In this document: positions 53,597-62,998 of the stretch, one piece after another | How the letters are laid out: the number at the start of each line of letters is the position of its first letter | Numbering within the stretch: the first letter of the stretch is position 1 | DNA from: Pseudomonas sp. GOM7 | GTDB lineage: Bacteria > Pseudomonadota > Gammaproteobacteria > Pseudomonadales > Pseudomonadaceae | Reading direction: 5' to 3' | DNA length: 64,000 nucleotides | NCBI RefSeq assembly: GCF_026723825.1 | Contig: NZ_CP113519.1 | Location: 124,001 to 188,000, forward strand | Made by a program: the position numbers and the translations under genes | Notes under the pieces: model-generated | The model's database searches: none | What the model saw: only the letters and a program-made list of their open reading frames with translations | Told to the model about the DNA's origin: nothing

Positions 53597-54382
53597 GTGT
53601 TGAAGAAGTACCTGATCCTCCTCGCCCTGGGCCTCACGGCGCTGGTGAGTGCGCCTCTCTGGGCCGCCGTGCCCACGGATTCGGAAGCCATGAACATGGC
53701 TGGCCTGCAGCGCTCCCTGGGCCAGCGCATGGCCAAGGACTACCTGATGATAGGTGCGGACGTGCGTGTGGACGCCGCCCAGCGCCAGTTGCAGGAAACC
53801 ATCGAGCGTTTCGAGGCCAGCCAGAAGGCGCTGGGCGAGTATGCGCCCAACCCCGAGATCAAGGCCGCGTTGGCCAAGGTCGATGCCACCTGGGCCACCT
53901 ATCGCCAGCAACTCGAGGCCAAGCCGGAGCAGGCCAAGGCCGCCGCCCTGCTGGCCACCAGCGAGACCCTGCTGCAGCAGACCCAGGCCGTGACCGATGC
54001 GATGGCCAAGCACCTCGGCGAGATGGGCGCCACGGTCAACCGCAGCGGTTGGGCGCGCGTGCAGACCCAGCGCATCGCCATGCTCTACATGGCCAAGTCC
54101 TGGCGCGTGCAGGTGCCCGATCTCGATGCCAAGCTGGACAAATCGGTCAAGGACTTCGAGACCATCCTCGGCGAACTGGAAGCGCGTGGCACGCCGAACG
54201 AAGAAATCGCCGCCGCCCAGCGCCGCGCGCGTGCTCACTGGGGCTTTACCCTCAAGGGCATCGACCTGCACGCCGAGCGGGATTTCGTCCCTACCGTGAT
54301 CACCGTCAGCACCGACTCGCTGTTCCGCCAGCTCAACGAGCTGACTCGCCTGTACGCCGGGTTGCAAGCCAGCGAGACCTGA
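53597..54382 (+). CDS. Exported PilJ-type N-terminal domain protein
   Basis: The 261-aa product has a signal peptide (about 1-23, ending LWA-AV) and two helical PilJ/NIT-like segments with the LQRSLGQRMAKDYLMIG and VQTQRIAMLYMAKSW motifs. These resemble the sensing domains of type IV pilus chemoreceptors. It lacks any HAMP or signalling domain and has no second membrane helix, so it is a free periplasmic sensor-like module. Start is GTG, supported by GGAG at 53586. The ligand is unknown; a nitrate/nitrite-like ligand is possible by analogy to NIT/PilJ folds. Confidence 0.8.
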   Translation: MLKKYLILLALGLTALVSAPLWAAVPTDSEAMNMAGLQRSLGQRMAKDYLMIGADVRVDAAQRQLQETIERFEASQKALGEYAPNPEIKAALAKVDATWATYRQQLEAKPEQAKAAALLATSETLLQQTQAVTDAMAKHLGEMGATVNRSGWARVQTQRIAMLYMAKSWRVQVPDLDAKLDKSVKDFETILGELEARGTPNEEIAAAQRRARAHWGFTLKGIDLHAERDFVPTVITVSTDSLFRQLNELTRLYAGLQASET

Positions 54383-54459
54383 TGAACATTCTCTAGCTCG
54401 TCACCTTGGCGACCCGCTTTTGCGCTATAAACAAGCGCTAGTCGGGCAGAGGTGACGGC

Positions 54460-55431
54460 ATGAGCGAAGCAACTGATCAGGCGGTCTACAAGACCCTGCT
54501 GGAGTCGACCCGAGCGATCCCCTGGAAGATCGACTGGAAGACCATGACCTTCGCCTACATCGGCCCGCAGATCGAGAGTCTGCTGGGCTGGGCGCAGGCC
54601 AGTTGGGTCAGCGCCGAGGACTGGGCGGCGCGCATACACGAGGATGATCGTGAGCGGGTCGTGGAGTTCTGCATCTCGCAATCGCAGAACGGCGTCGACC
54701 ATGAGGCCGACTACCGCGCGCTGACCGCCGCTGGCGACTATGTGTGGATTCGCGACGTGGTGCATGTGGTGCGCAACGACAAAGGCGAAGTGGATTCGCT
54801 GATCGGCTTCATGTTCGACATCAGCGAACGCAAGAAGACCGAGGAACAACTGCTGACCCTGCAGAAGCAGTTGGAAGAATACTCCTACAAGGACGGTCTT
54901 ACCGGCGTGGCCAACCGGCGCATGTTCGATACGGTGCTGGCCGGCGAGTGGGCCAACGCCCAGCGTACCCAACAGCCCTTGTCGCTGATCCTGCTGGATA
55001 TCGATCACTTCAAGCAGTTCAACGACCATTACGGCCATATCCAGGGCGACGATTGCCTGAAGAGCGTCGGCCAGGCGCTGAGCCGTGCTGCCAGCCGGCC
55101 ACGGGACTTCCTCGGCCGCTTCGGTGGCGAGGAGTTCGTGCTGGTGCTGCCGGAGACCGACGAGGCTGCTGCCCTCCATATCGCCGAGCGCTGCCGTCAG
55201 CAGGTGCGCCAGCAGCGCATACCCCACGAGCGCTCATCGGTGTCGTCCCTGCTCACCATCAGCCTCGGCGTGGGCACCATCGTGCCGGGCGCGCACGACC
55301 GTCCGCTGGATTTCCTCAACGCCGTGGACAAGCTGCTCTATCAGGCCAAGCAGCTTGGACGTGACCGGCTGGAAGTGGCCAAGGCGCCTGCCCACTCGAT
55401 CCGCGACGATGCCGCCGATACCCAGGCTTGA
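54460..55431 (+). CDS. PAS-GGDEF diguanylate cyclase
   Basis: Predicted cytoplasmic synthase of c-di-GMP from GTP. The 323-aa protein has a PAS/PAC domain (about 10-125), a short coiled-coil linker and a GGDEF domain (about 140-305). Its active site is GGEEF (222-226), and an intact inhibitory I-site RPRD (213-216) lies five residues before it. It should be active and product-inhibited. It follows the PilJ-like gene by 77 bp on the same strand, a possible sensory pair. Confidence 0.92.
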   Translation: MSEATDQAVYKTLLESTRAIPWKIDWKTMTFAYIGPQIESLLGWAQASWVSAEDWAARIHEDDRERVVEFCISQSQNGVDHEADYRALTAAGDYVWIRDVVHVVRNDKGEVDSLIGFMFDISERKKTEEQLLTLQKQLEEYSYKDGLTGVANRRMFDTVLAGEWANAQRTQQPLSLILLDIDHFKQFNDHYGHIQGDDCLKSVGQALSRAASRPRDFLGRFGGEEFVLVLPETDEAAALHIAERCRQQVRQQRIPHERSSVSSLLTISLGVGTIVPGAHDRPLDFLNAVDKLLYQAKQLGRDRLEVAKAPAHSIRDDAADTQA

Positions 55432-55536
55432 GCCATCATTAACCTGAGCGTAACGATAGCGCTCGCTGCTTGATTGATGACCTCGCAGTCAGGCTCCTAA
55501 GGTGCCTCCACGACAGCGGAACTCGTGGAGTCATCG

Positions 55537-57204
55537 ATGACAACAACAATATCCCCACCGCCGCAGTGGTCGCGTCGTCGCGCGGAAAAGGCGCGGCGGC
55601 TCGATCAGGTGCGCAATCTGGCCGATGGCGTGGTGTTGCCCAGCGACAAGATAGTCGCGGCACTCGAAGCGCTGATCGCCCCCGGCGATCGCGTGGTGCT
55701 GGAAGGCAACAACCAGAAGCAGGCGGATTTCCTCTCCCGCTCGCTGGCCAAGGCCGACCCCGGCCGCCTGCACGACCTGCACATGATCATGCCCAGCGTC
55801 AGCCGCGCCGAGCATCTCGATCTGTTCGAGCGTGGCATCGCCCGCAAGCTCGACTTCTCCTTCGCCGGGCCGCAGAGTCTGCGCATTGGCCAATTGCTCG
55901 AAGACGGGCTGCTGGAAGTCGGCGCCATCCACACCTATATCGAACTCTACTCGCGCCTGCTGGTGGACCTGATTCCCAATGTCGCCCTGGTCGCCGGCTT
56001 CCAGGCCGACCGCCACGGCAATATCTACACCGGCCCGAGCACCGAGGACACCCCTGCGCTGGTGGAGCCCACCGCGTTCAGTGACGGCATCGTGATCTTC
56101 CAGGTCAACGAGATCGTCGACGAGCTGCCCCGTGTGGACATCCCCGCCTCCTGGGTCGACTTCGTGGTGGTGGCCGACAAGCCGTTCTATATCGAGCCGC
56201 TGTTCACCCGCGACCCGCGCCATATCAAGCCGGTGCACGTGCTGATGGCGATGATGGCGATCCGCGGCATCTACGAAAAACACAAGGTGCAGTCGCTCAA
56301 CCACGGCATCGGTTTCAACACCGCCGCCATCGAGCTGATCCTGCCGACCTACGGCGAATCGCTGGGGTTGAAGGGCAAGATCTGCCGCAACTGGACGCTC
56401 AACCCGCACCCGACGCTGATCCCGGCCATCGAGACCGGCTGGGTCGAGAGCGTGCACTGCTTCGGCACCGAACTGGGCATGGAGAACTACATCGCCCAGC
56501 GCCCGGACGTGTTCTTCACCGGCCGCGATGGCTCAATGCGTTCCAACCGCATGATGTGCCAGTTGGCCGGGCAGTACGCGGTCGACCTGTTTATCGGCGC
56601 CACGCTGCAGGTGGACGGCGATGGCCATTCTTCGACCGTGACCCGTGGGCGCCTGGCCGGTTTCGGCGGCGCGCCGAACATGGGCCACGACCCGCGCGGC
56701 CGGCGTCACAGCACACCGGCCTGGCTGGACATGGCGACGCCTGGCGGCGAAGGCCCGGTGACCCTGCTCGAGCGCGGCAAGAAGCTGGTGGTGCAGATGG
56801 TCGAGACCTTCCAGGAGGGCGGCAAGCCGACCTTCGTCGAGCGCCTGGATGCGGTGGACGTGGCCAAGAAGGCCGGCATGCCGCTGGCGCCGATCATGAT
56901 CTACGGCGACGACGTCACCCACCTGCTCACCGAGGAAGGCATCGCCTACCTGTACAAGGCGCGCACCCTGGAAGAGCGGCAGGCGATGATCGCCGCAGTC
57001 GCCGGCGTTACCGCCATTGGTCTGCGTCACGACCCGAAAGACACCGCACGCATGCGCCGCAAAGGGCTGATCGCCCTGCCCGAAGACCTCGGCATCCGCC
57101 GCACCGATGCCAGCCGCGAACTGCTTGCGGCCAAGAGCATCGCCGAGCTGGTCGAGTGGTCGGGCGGCCTGTACAACCCGCCCGCCAAGTTCAGGAGCTG
57201 GTGA
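55537..57204 (+). CDS. mdcA: Malonate decarboxylase alpha subunit
   Basis: Acetyl-S-ACP:malonate ACP transferase: exchanges acetyl for malonyl on the MdcC carrier. The 555-aa protein carries the CoA-transferase-like fold ([51 protein letters not shown]). GGAG lies 6 nt before the ATG at 55537; an earlier ATG at 55525 contains that site. It is first in mdcABCDE, with gene overlaps throughout. Confidence 0.95.
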   Translation: MTTTISPPPQWSRRRAEKARRLDQVRNLADGVVLPSDKIVAALEALIAPGDRVVLEGNNQKQADFLSRSLAKADPGRLHDLHMIMPSVSRAEHLDLFERGIARKLDFSFAGPQSLRIGQLLEDGLLEVGAIHTYIELYSRLLVDLIPNVALVAGFQADRHGNIYTGPSTEDTPALVEPTAFSDGIVIFQVNEIVDELPRVDIPASWVDFVVVADKPFYIEPLFTRDPRHIKPVHVLMAMMAIRGIYEKHKVQSLNHGIGFNTAAIELILPTYGESLGLKGKICRNWTLNPHPTLIPAIETGWVESVHCFGTELGMENYIAQRPDVFFTGRDGSMRSNRMMCQLAGQYAVDLFIGATLQVDGDGHSSTVTRGRLAGFGGAPNMGHDPRGRRHSTPAWLDMATPGGEGPVTLLERGKKLVVQMVETFQEGGKPTFVERLDAVDVAKKAGMPLAPIMIYGDDVTHLLTEEGIAYLYKARTLEERQAMIAAVAGVTAIGLRHDPKDTARMRRKGLIALPEDLGIRRTDASRELLAAKSIAELVEWSGGLYNPPAKFRSW

Positions 57205-58082
57205 TGAATGCACTGACTGCAATTCAGCCCCAGCTTTCATTAGGGGATTGGCTGGCCGACCTGGCGGTCGACGCGCTGATCGACGAGGCCGACCTGTCGC
57301 CCAAACCCGGGCTGGTCGACCGGCGTGGCAGCGGCGCGCACACCGATCTGCACCTGGGCCTGATGCACGCCTCGGCGCTGGCCCTGTGGCCCAGCTTCAA
57401 AGCCATGGCCGAGGCCGCCCAGCAGCGTGGCGAGATCGGTCTACAGCTACGTGAAGACGTGGGCCGCATCGGTCGCGAAGGCGAAGTGGAGATGCTGCGC
57501 GTTACTGGCGGCGTCAACACTCATCGTGGTGCGATCTGGGCGCTCGGCTTGCTCAGCAGCGCAGCGGCGCTGGACGTGAACATGCTTGCGCCCGCACAGG
57601 TCGCCCTGCGCGCCGCACGCTTGGCGCTGCTCAACGACCGCGCTGCTCCCGTCACCGGCGACAGCCATGGCGCCCAGGTCTGCCGTCTGTACGGCGTGCA
57701 TGGCGCCCGTGAGGAAGCGCAGCTTGGCTTCCCCGCGGTGATCCAGCAGGCGCTGCCACAACTGGCGCGCAGCCGCGCTGCCGGGGCAGGGGAGCAGAAC
57801 GCCCGCCTTGATGCGCTGCTGGCGATCATGACCCAACTGGCCGACACCTGCGTGCTGTACCGCGCCGGCATGGCCGGGCTGACCAGCATGCAGAGCGGCG
57901 CCCGCGCGGTGCTCGCCGCCGGCGGTTGCGCCAGCCTCGACGGTCGCCGCCTGCTGCGCGAGCTGGAGCGCGACATGCTGCACCTGCGTGCCTCGCCTGG
58001 CGGCGCTGCCGATCTGCTCGCCGCCACCCTGTTCCTCGACCGCCTGCAGCATGGCCTGCCGGCGCAGCTTGGGAGTCTGTGA
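57204..58082 (+). CDS. mdcB: Triphosphoribosyl-dephospho-CoA synthase
   Basis: Makes 2'-(5''-triphosphoribosyl)-3'-dephospho-CoA, precursor of the MdcC prosthetic group, from ATP and dephospho-CoA. The 292-aa protein is CitG-like, with [38 protein letters not shown] and [17 protein letters not shown] helices. The start overlaps the mdcA stop (TGATG). Confidence 0.93.
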   Translation: MNALTAIQPQLSLGDWLADLAVDALIDEADLSPKPGLVDRRGSGAHTDLHLGLMHASALALWPSFKAMAEAAQQRGEIGLQLREDVGRIGREGEVEMLRVTGGVNTHRGAIWALGLLSSAAALDVNMLAPAQVALRAARLALLNDRAAPVTGDSHGAQVCRLYGVHGAREEAQLGFPAVIQQALPQLARSRAAGAGEQNARLDALLAIMTQLADTCVLYRAGMAGLTSMQSGARAVLAAGGCASLDGRRLLRELERDMLHLRASPGGAADLLAATLFLDRLQHGLPAQLGSL

Positions 58083-58083
58083 A

Positions 58084-58383
58084 ATGGAAACCCTGTCTTT
58101 TCAATTCCCCGCCGGGCAACCGGCCCAGGGTCGCGCGCTGGTGGGTTGCGTCGGTTCCGGCGACCTGGAAGTGCTGCTCGAACCCGGCCAGGCCGGCACC
58201 CTGGCCATTGAAGTGGTCACCTCGGTCAACGGCAGCGCGCCACGCTGGCAACTGTTGTTCGAGCGCATGTTCGCTGAGCAACCAGTCCCGGCGCTGAACA
58301 TCGCCATCCACGATTTCGGCGCCACCCCCGGCGTGGTGCGCCTGCGCCTGGAACAGGGCCTGGAGGAACTGAACCATGGCTGA
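58084..58383 (+). CDS. mdcC: Malonate decarboxylase acyl carrier protein (delta subunit)
   Basis: Small carrier that holds acetyl or malonyl on a dephospho-CoA-type arm. The 99-aa protein has the attachment Ser25 in GCVGSGDLEVLLEP, as in other MdcC/CitD-like carriers. The start lies 1 bp after the mdcB stop, and its end overlaps mdcD by 8 bp. Confidence 0.93.
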   Translation: METLSFQFPAGQPAQGRALVGCVGSGDLEVLLEPGQAGTLAIEVVTSVNGSAPRWQLLFERMFAEQPVPALNIAIHDFGATPGVVRLRLEQGLEELNHG

Positions 58384-59227
58384 GCAGAATATCCAGCGCC
58401 TTTTGGCGCAGCGCAGTTTCACCGAGCTGGGTGCCCGTGAGCGGGCTCGCGCACTGCTCGATGCCGGCAGCTTCCGCGAGTTGCTCGATCCCTTTGCCCG
58501 GCTGATGTCGCCCTGGCTGCCCAAGCAGGGCATCGTGCCCCAGGCCGATGACGGCGTGGTGGTGGCCAAGGGGCTGATCGATGGTCAGCCGGCCGTGGCG
58601 ATTGCCATCGAAGGTGCCTTCCAGGGCGGCAGCCTCGGCGAAGTGGGCGGCGCGAAGATTGCCGGCGCCCTGGAGCTGGCGGCTGAAGATAATCGCAACG
58701 GCACACCGACCCGCGCCGTGCTGCTGCTGGAAACCGGTGGCGTGCGCCTGCAGGAAGCCAACCTGGGTCTGGCAGCCATCGCCGAGATCCAGGCTGCCAT
58801 CGTCGAGCTGCGCCAGTACCAACCGGTGATCGGCCTGGTCGCCGGCCCGGTCGGCTGTTTCGGCGGCATGTCCATCGCCGCCGGGCTGTGCAGCTACCTG
58901 CTGGTCACCCGCGAGGCGCGCCTGGGGCTCAACGGCCCGCAGGTGATCGAGCAGGAAGCGGGCATCGAGGAGTACGACTCGCGTGACCGCCCGTTTATCT
59001 GGAGCCTCACCGGCGGTGAGCAGCGCCACGCCAGCGGCCTGGTCGACGGCTACGTGAGTGATGACGTCGATGCCATTCGCCGCGAGCTGCACGGCCTGTT
59101 CGCCAAGGGCAAACCGACTCAGGAGCGCAGCCGGCGCCACGCCTGGTTCCTGCAGCGCCTGCACGCCGTCGACACCTCGATTCAGGCCGATGCCGCTGCC
59201 GTGCGCAACGCTTACCAGGGAGCATGA
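58376..59227 (+). CDS. mdcD: Malonate decarboxylase beta subunit
   Basis: Carboxyltransferase-fold half of the decarboxylase acting on malonyl-S-MdcC. The 283-aa protein has crotonase-like features, EGAFQGGSLGEVGGAKIAGAL and GPVGCFGGMSIAAGLCSYLLVTREARLGLNGPQV, which form the oxyanion hole. It pairs with MdcE. Confidence 0.94.
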   Translation: MAEQNIQRLLAQRSFTELGARERARALLDAGSFRELLDPFARLMSPWLPKQGIVPQADDGVVVAKGLIDGQPAVAIAIEGAFQGGSLGEVGGAKIAGALELAAEDNRNGTPTRAVLLLETGGVRLQEANLGLAAIAEIQAAIVELRQYQPVIGLVAGPVGCFGGMSIAAGLCSYLLVTREARLGLNGPQVIEQEAGIEEYDSRDRPFIWSLTGGEQRHASGLVDGYVSDDVDAIRRELHGLFAKGKPTQERSRRHAWFLQRLHAVDTSIQADAAAVRNAYQGA

Positions 59228-59229
59228 AC

Positions 59230-60036
59230 ATGACAACTGCTCAGCAACAACGTGGTCCGCACTGGTTCCAGGCCCTGGCCGGCAATGCTCAGCCGCTGCA
59301 AGGGCTGCCTGCCTCGCTGCGGGTGGCCGATGGCGAGCTGGCCGGCCAGGCGGTGCGCTATCTGGCCGTGATCGCCGATCCCAGCAATCCATTCCCCCGC
59401 GCCCGTAACGGTGAGGTTGGCCTGCTCGAAGGCTGGGGGCTGGCGCAGGCCGTGGATGAGGCCATCGAGGCCGACCGCGACCAGGCGCACAAGCGCGCGC
59501 TGATCGCCATCGTCGACGTGCCCAGCCAGGCCTATGGCCGCCGCGAGGAAGCCTACGGCATTCATCAGGCGCTGGCCGGCGCGGTGGACGCCTATGCCCG
59601 TGCCCGCCTTGCCGGCCATGCAGTGATCGGTCTGCTGGTGGGCAAGGCCATGTCCGGCGCCTTTCTCGCCCACGGCTACCAGGCCAACCGCCTGATCGCC
59701 CTGCGCGATGCTGGGGTGATGGTGCATGCCATGGGCAAGGCCGCTGCCGCGCGCATCACCCTGCGCAGCGTCGACGAGCTGGAGGCGCTGGCCGCCAGCG
59801 TGCCGCCCATGGCTTATGACCTCGACAACTACGCCTCGCTTGGCTTGCTGGCTGACGTGCTCGATGTCGAGCAGGCGACGCAGCCGACCAGCGCCGATCT
59901 GGCTCGCGTGCAGGAGGCCCTGGGCCGCGCCCTGGCCGATATCGCCGGCAGCCCGCGCGATCTGCGTAACCGTCTGGGCGCCGCCAATCGCGCGGCCTCC
60001 TCGCAGGTACGTGAGGCCTTGCGCGCGCAGTGGTGA
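59230..60036 (+). CDS. mdcE: Malonate decarboxylase gamma subunit
   Basis: Partner of MdcD in the decarboxylation step. The 268-aa protein carries GKAMSGAFLAHGYQANRLIALRDAGVMVHAMGKAA. Two in-frame ATGs compete: 59224 lies only 1 nt after AGGGAG (59217-59222), whereas 59230 lies 7 nt after it and is chosen. Either way the gene is coupled to mdcD, whose stop is at 59225-59227. Confidence 0.93.
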   Translation: MTTAQQQRGPHWFQALAGNAQPLQGLPASLRVADGELAGQAVRYLAVIADPSNPFPRARNGEVGLLEGWGLAQAVDEAIEADRDQAHKRALIAIVDVPSQAYGRREEAYGIHQALAGAVDAYARARLAGHAVIGLLVGKAMSGAFLAHGYQANRLIALRDAGVMVHAMGKAAAARITLRSVDELEALAASVPPMAYDLDNYASLGLLADVLDVEQATQPTSADLARVQEALGRALADIAGSPRDLRNRLGAANRAASSQVREALRAQW

Positions 60037-60056
60037 ACAGATCGCGCACGGCCACC

Positions 60057-60110
60057 GTAGGGTGCGCCGTGCGCACCATTAACCGCAGCGGTGCGCATGG
60101 CGCACCCTAC
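60057..60110. repeat. GTAGGGTG-type palindrome inside the mdc operon
   Basis: GTAGGGTGCGCC (60057-60068) mirrors GGCGCACCCTAC (60099-60110), with inner GTGCGCA/TGCGCAC pairing. It is related to the repeat at 10821 and splits mdcABCDE from mdcGH. Confidence 0.85.
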
Positions 60111-60123
60111 AGAGGAAAGATCG

Positions 60124-60759
60124 ATGCACCCCACACCCCGTCCACATGATCTGCTCTGGGGCCTGCTTCCTGAGCATCTGCCGCAGGAGGCGCCGGCCTG
60201 GGCTTGCGCCGCCCTGGGCGGGCATGTGCCGGTGGTGGTGCGGCGTGCTCCCGCCGAGCCCGGCTGGGTGGCGGTCGGCATACGTGGCGCGGCGCGTGAG
60301 CAGCGCTATGCCACCTGGATGCGCCTGAGTGATATCAGCCGCCTGGTCAGCCCGCAGGCGGTCGCCCGTGCCGGCCGCTGGCGCAATCATGCTCAGCCTC
60401 ATTGGCCGGCATTACGCGCGCTGAGCCAATTGGCGCCACGTCTCGACGACCTCGGCCTGGCCTGGGGTGTCACCGGCAGCCTGGGCTTCGAGCTGGCCAG
60501 CGGCATTGCTGCCGCGCATGCGGACAGCGATCTCGACCTGCTGCTGCGCGCGCCCGAGCCGGTTTCGCGGGCCGAAGCGCGGGCATTTTGCATGTTGCTG
60601 GACGAGGCGCCAGGGCGTATCGACCTGCAACTGGAAACCCCGTACGGCGCCGTGGCGCTGCGAGAATGGGCCGGCGACTCGTCGCGCGTATTGCTGAAAA
60701 CCCTGGACGGCCCGCTGCTGGTTCGCGACCCCTGGCAAACGCAGCAGGTGGCGGCATGA
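60124..60759 (+). CDS. mdcG: Holo-ACP synthase of malonate decarboxylase
   Basis: Phosphoribosyl-dephospho-CoA transferase that attaches the prosthetic group to Ser25 of MdcC. The 211-aa protein has the nucleotidyltransferase signature GSLGFELASG...HADSDLDLLL with the paired catalytic acids. GAGGAA precedes the ATG at 60124. Its stop overlaps mdcH by ATGA. Confidence 0.92.
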   Translation: MHPTPRPHDLLWGLLPEHLPQEAPAWACAALGGHVPVVVRRAPAEPGWVAVGIRGAAREQRYATWMRLSDISRLVSPQAVARAGRWRNHAQPHWPALRALSQLAPRLDDLGLAWGVTGSLGFELASGIAAAHADSDLDLLLRAPEPVSRAEARAFCMLLDEAPGRIDLQLETPYGAVALREWAGDSSRVLLKTLDGPLLVRDPWQTQQVAA

Positions 60760-61682
60760 GCACGCTCTGGGCCTTTCCCGGCCAGGGCGCGCAGCAGCCC
60801 GGTATGCTCCAGGCGTTGCCCGATGCACCGGTGGTGCAGGCCTGTATCGAGCAGGCCAGCGCCGCCCTGGGCGAAGATGTGCGCCTGCTGGATTCGGCCG
60901 AGGCCCTGCGCGACACGCGCGCCGTGCAACTCTGCCTGTTGATCGCCGGTGTGGCCGCCGCGCGTCTGCTGGGTGCATGCGGCCATCGCCCGGACTATGT
61001 TGCCGGCCTGTCCATCGGCGCCTATGCCGCTGCCGTGGTGGCCGGCGCGCTGGATTTTGCCGATGCCGCACGTTTGGTCGCCTTGCGTGGCGAGCTGATG
61101 CAGCGTGCCTATCCCACTGGCTACGGCATGACCGCCATCCTCGGTCTCGACCAGGCCAGCGTCGATCGCCTGCTGGCCGACGCCGAAGGCCCGGTGTACC
61201 TGGCCAATATCAATGCCGAAACCCAGTTTGTCATTGCCGGCAGCGATGCCGCCATGGCCAGGGTGGCCGAGCGCGCCCGCGTGCTCGGCGCCGGCTGCGC
61301 CAGGCGCCTGGCCATGAGCGTGCCGTCGCACTGCGAGCTGCTCGATGCGCCGGCCCACAAGTTGGCCGCCGCCTTTACCCGCATCGAATTGCGCGCGCCG
61401 CAGGTGCGCTACCTGAGCAGCAGCTCGGCGCGGCTGATCCGTGACCCCGAAACCTTGCGCGACGACCTGGCTTACAACATGAGCCGCGTCGTCGACTGGC
61501 AGGCCACGCTCGTCACCGCCTATGAGCGCGGCGTGCGCCTGCATCTGGAACTGCCTCCCGGCAGCGTGCTGACCGGCCTTGCCCGCCGCGTCTTTGAACC
61601 CGGCCAGGCCATCGCCTTCAGCGGTGCCCGTCTGGATACACTCGACGCCATGTTGCGTCAGGAGGTGAGCCGCGACCGCTGA
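60756..61682 (+). CDS. mdcH: Malonyl-CoA:ACP transacylase of malonate decarboxylase
   Basis: Primes MdcC with an acyl group so that the cycle can start. The 308-aa protein has the acyltransferase fold: FPGQGAQQPGM at the N-terminus, nucleophile Ser86 in GLSIGAY, the Arg in LRGELMQ and the His in SVPSHCELLD. It is FabD-like but sits in the mdc operon. Confidence 0.94.
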   Translation: MSTLWAFPGQGAQQPGMLQALPDAPVVQACIEQASAALGEDVRLLDSAEALRDTRAVQLCLLIAGVAAARLLGACGHRPDYVAGLSIGAYAAAVVAGALDFADAARLVALRGELMQRAYPTGYGMTAILGLDQASVDRLLADAEGPVYLANINAETQFVIAGSDAAMARVAERARVLGAGCARRLAMSVPSHCELLDAPAHKLAAAFTRIELRAPQVRYLSSSSARLIRDPETLRDDLAYNMSRVVDWQATLVTAYERGVRLHLELPPGSVLTGLARRVFEPGQAIAFSGARLDTLDAMLRQEVSRDR

Positions 61683-61736
61683 GCCGTAGCCTTTACCGAA
61701 GCACAAGAACAACAACTTCAAACGAGGACAACAACA

Positions 61737-62138
61737 ATGATCATCTACGGTGTCGCCTTTCTGGCGTTCTGCACCCTGGCAGGCATCTTCATCGGTGAAC
61801 TGCTGGGCAAACTCATCGGCGTGCCCGCCAACGTCGGCGGTGTCGGCATCGCCATGATGCTGCTGATTTTCCTCGGCAGTTACCTGAACAAACGCGGCCT
61901 GTTCACCGGCAAGTCGGAACAGGGCGTGGAGTTCTGGAGCGCCATCTACATCCCCATCGTAGTCGCCATGGCCGCCCAGCAGAACGTCTACGGTGCGCTC
62001 AAGGGGGGCCCGATGGCGATTCTCGCCGGTACCGCTGCGGTGGTTATCGGCTTCGCCTTGGTGCCGGCACTGAGCCGTATCGGGCAAAAGAAGCCTGAAA
62101 CCGATGCCGCCCCCTCCCTGACCAAAGCGCCACGGTGA
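61737..62138 (+). CDS. madL: Malonate transporter subunit MadL
   Basis: Small half of the two-component malonate carrier of the inner membrane. The 133-aa protein has about four helices (IIYGVAFLAFCTLAGIFIGELLGKLIG, GVGIAMMLLIFLGSYL, and two more) and a soluble C-terminal tail. It lies 54 bp after mdcH, and its stop overlaps a GTG codon that could start madM. Confidence 0.93.
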   Translation: MIIYGVAFLAFCTLAGIFIGELLGKLIGVPANVGGVGIAMMLLIFLGSYLNKRGLFTGKSEQGVEFWSAIYIPIVVAMAAQQNVYGALKGGPMAILAGTAAVVIGFALVPALSRIGQKKPETDAAPSLTKAPR

Positions 62139-62143
62139 CTGCC

Positions 62144-62908
62144 ATGTACGAATCTTTGATGAAGGTCATCACCGGCTACGGCCTGCTCAGCGGCTTCGCC
62201 ATCATCGGCATCACCATGTGGGTGTCGTACTGGATTTCCGACAAGTTCACCAAGGGGCGCCTGCACGGCTCGGCCATCGCCATCCTGCTCGGGTTGTTGC
62301 TGTCCTATATCGGCGGGGTCTATACGGGTGGGCAGAAGGGCCTGGTGGATATCCCGCTGTTCGCCGGCATCGGCCTGCTCGGCGGCGCCATGCTGCGCGA
62401 CTTTGCCATTGTCGCCACCGGCTTCGGCGTCAGCGTCGAGGAACTCAAGCGCGCAGGGTTCGCCGGAGTGCTGGCGCTGTTCGTCGGGGTGTTCACCTCC
62501 TTCATCGCCGGTGTGGCGGTGGCCATGGCCTTCGGCTACACCGACGTGGTCAGCCTCACCACCATCGGCACCGGCGCGGTGACCTATATCGTCGGCCCGG
62601 TGACGGGGGCTGCCATCGGTGCCAGCTCCGACGTGATGGCGCTGTCGATTGCCGCCGGGCTGATCAAGGCGATTCTGGTGATGGTGGCCACGCCCTTCGT
62701 CGCTCCCTATATCGGCCTGAACAACCCGCGTAGCGCGGTGATCTTCGGCGGCCTGATGGGCACCTCCAGCGGCGTGGCCGGCGGCCTGGCGGCCACCGAT
62801 CCCAAGCTGGTGCCCTATGGCTGCCTGACCGCAGCCTTCTACACCGCCCTGGGCTGCCTGCTTGGCCCATCCTTACTCTACTTTCTGATGCGCGGCCTTC
62901 TGGGCTGA
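62144..62908 (+). CDS. madM: Malonate transporter subunit MadM
   Basis: Large half of the MadLM malonate importer. The 254-aa protein has about eight helices, including GLLSGFAIIGITMWVSYWISDKF and GGLMGTSSGVAGGLAATDPKLVPYG. The ATG at 62144 gives the family length; a GTG at 62135 overlapping the madL stop is an alternative. It is the last gene of the mdc/mad block, followed by a terminator. Confidence 0.93.
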   Translation: MYESLMKVITGYGLLSGFAIIGITMWVSYWISDKFTKGRLHGSAIAILLGLLLSYIGGVYTGGQKGLVDIPLFAGIGLLGGAMLRDFAIVATGFGVSVEELKRAGFAGVLALFVGVFTSFIAGVAVAMAFGYTDVVSLTTIGTGAVTYIVGPVTGAAIGASSDVMALSIAAGLIKAILVMVATPFVAPYIGLNNPRSAVIFGGLMGTSSGVAGGLAATDPKLVPYGCLTAAFYTALGCLLGPSLLYFLMRGLLG

Positions 62909-62911
62909 CCT

Positions 62912-62940
62912 TTCGCCCGTCGTCATGGCGGGCTTTTTAT
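62912..62940 (+). terminator. Terminator of the mdc-mad block
   Basis: GCCCG (62915-62919) pairs with CGGGC (62929-62933), extended by weaker pairs, and is followed by CTTTTTAT. It lies between convergent genes. Confidence 0.75.
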
Positions 62941-62998
62941 TCGACCCTCTGAGGGCAGACCTGCCTGTGCCAAGCCGCGCAGGCAGGGGCAGGTGCCT

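Noticed and set aside
60399..62087. 562-codon minus-strand frame across mdcG, mdcH and madL
   Set aside because: It runs antisense through three well-defined genes and has shadow-type composition.
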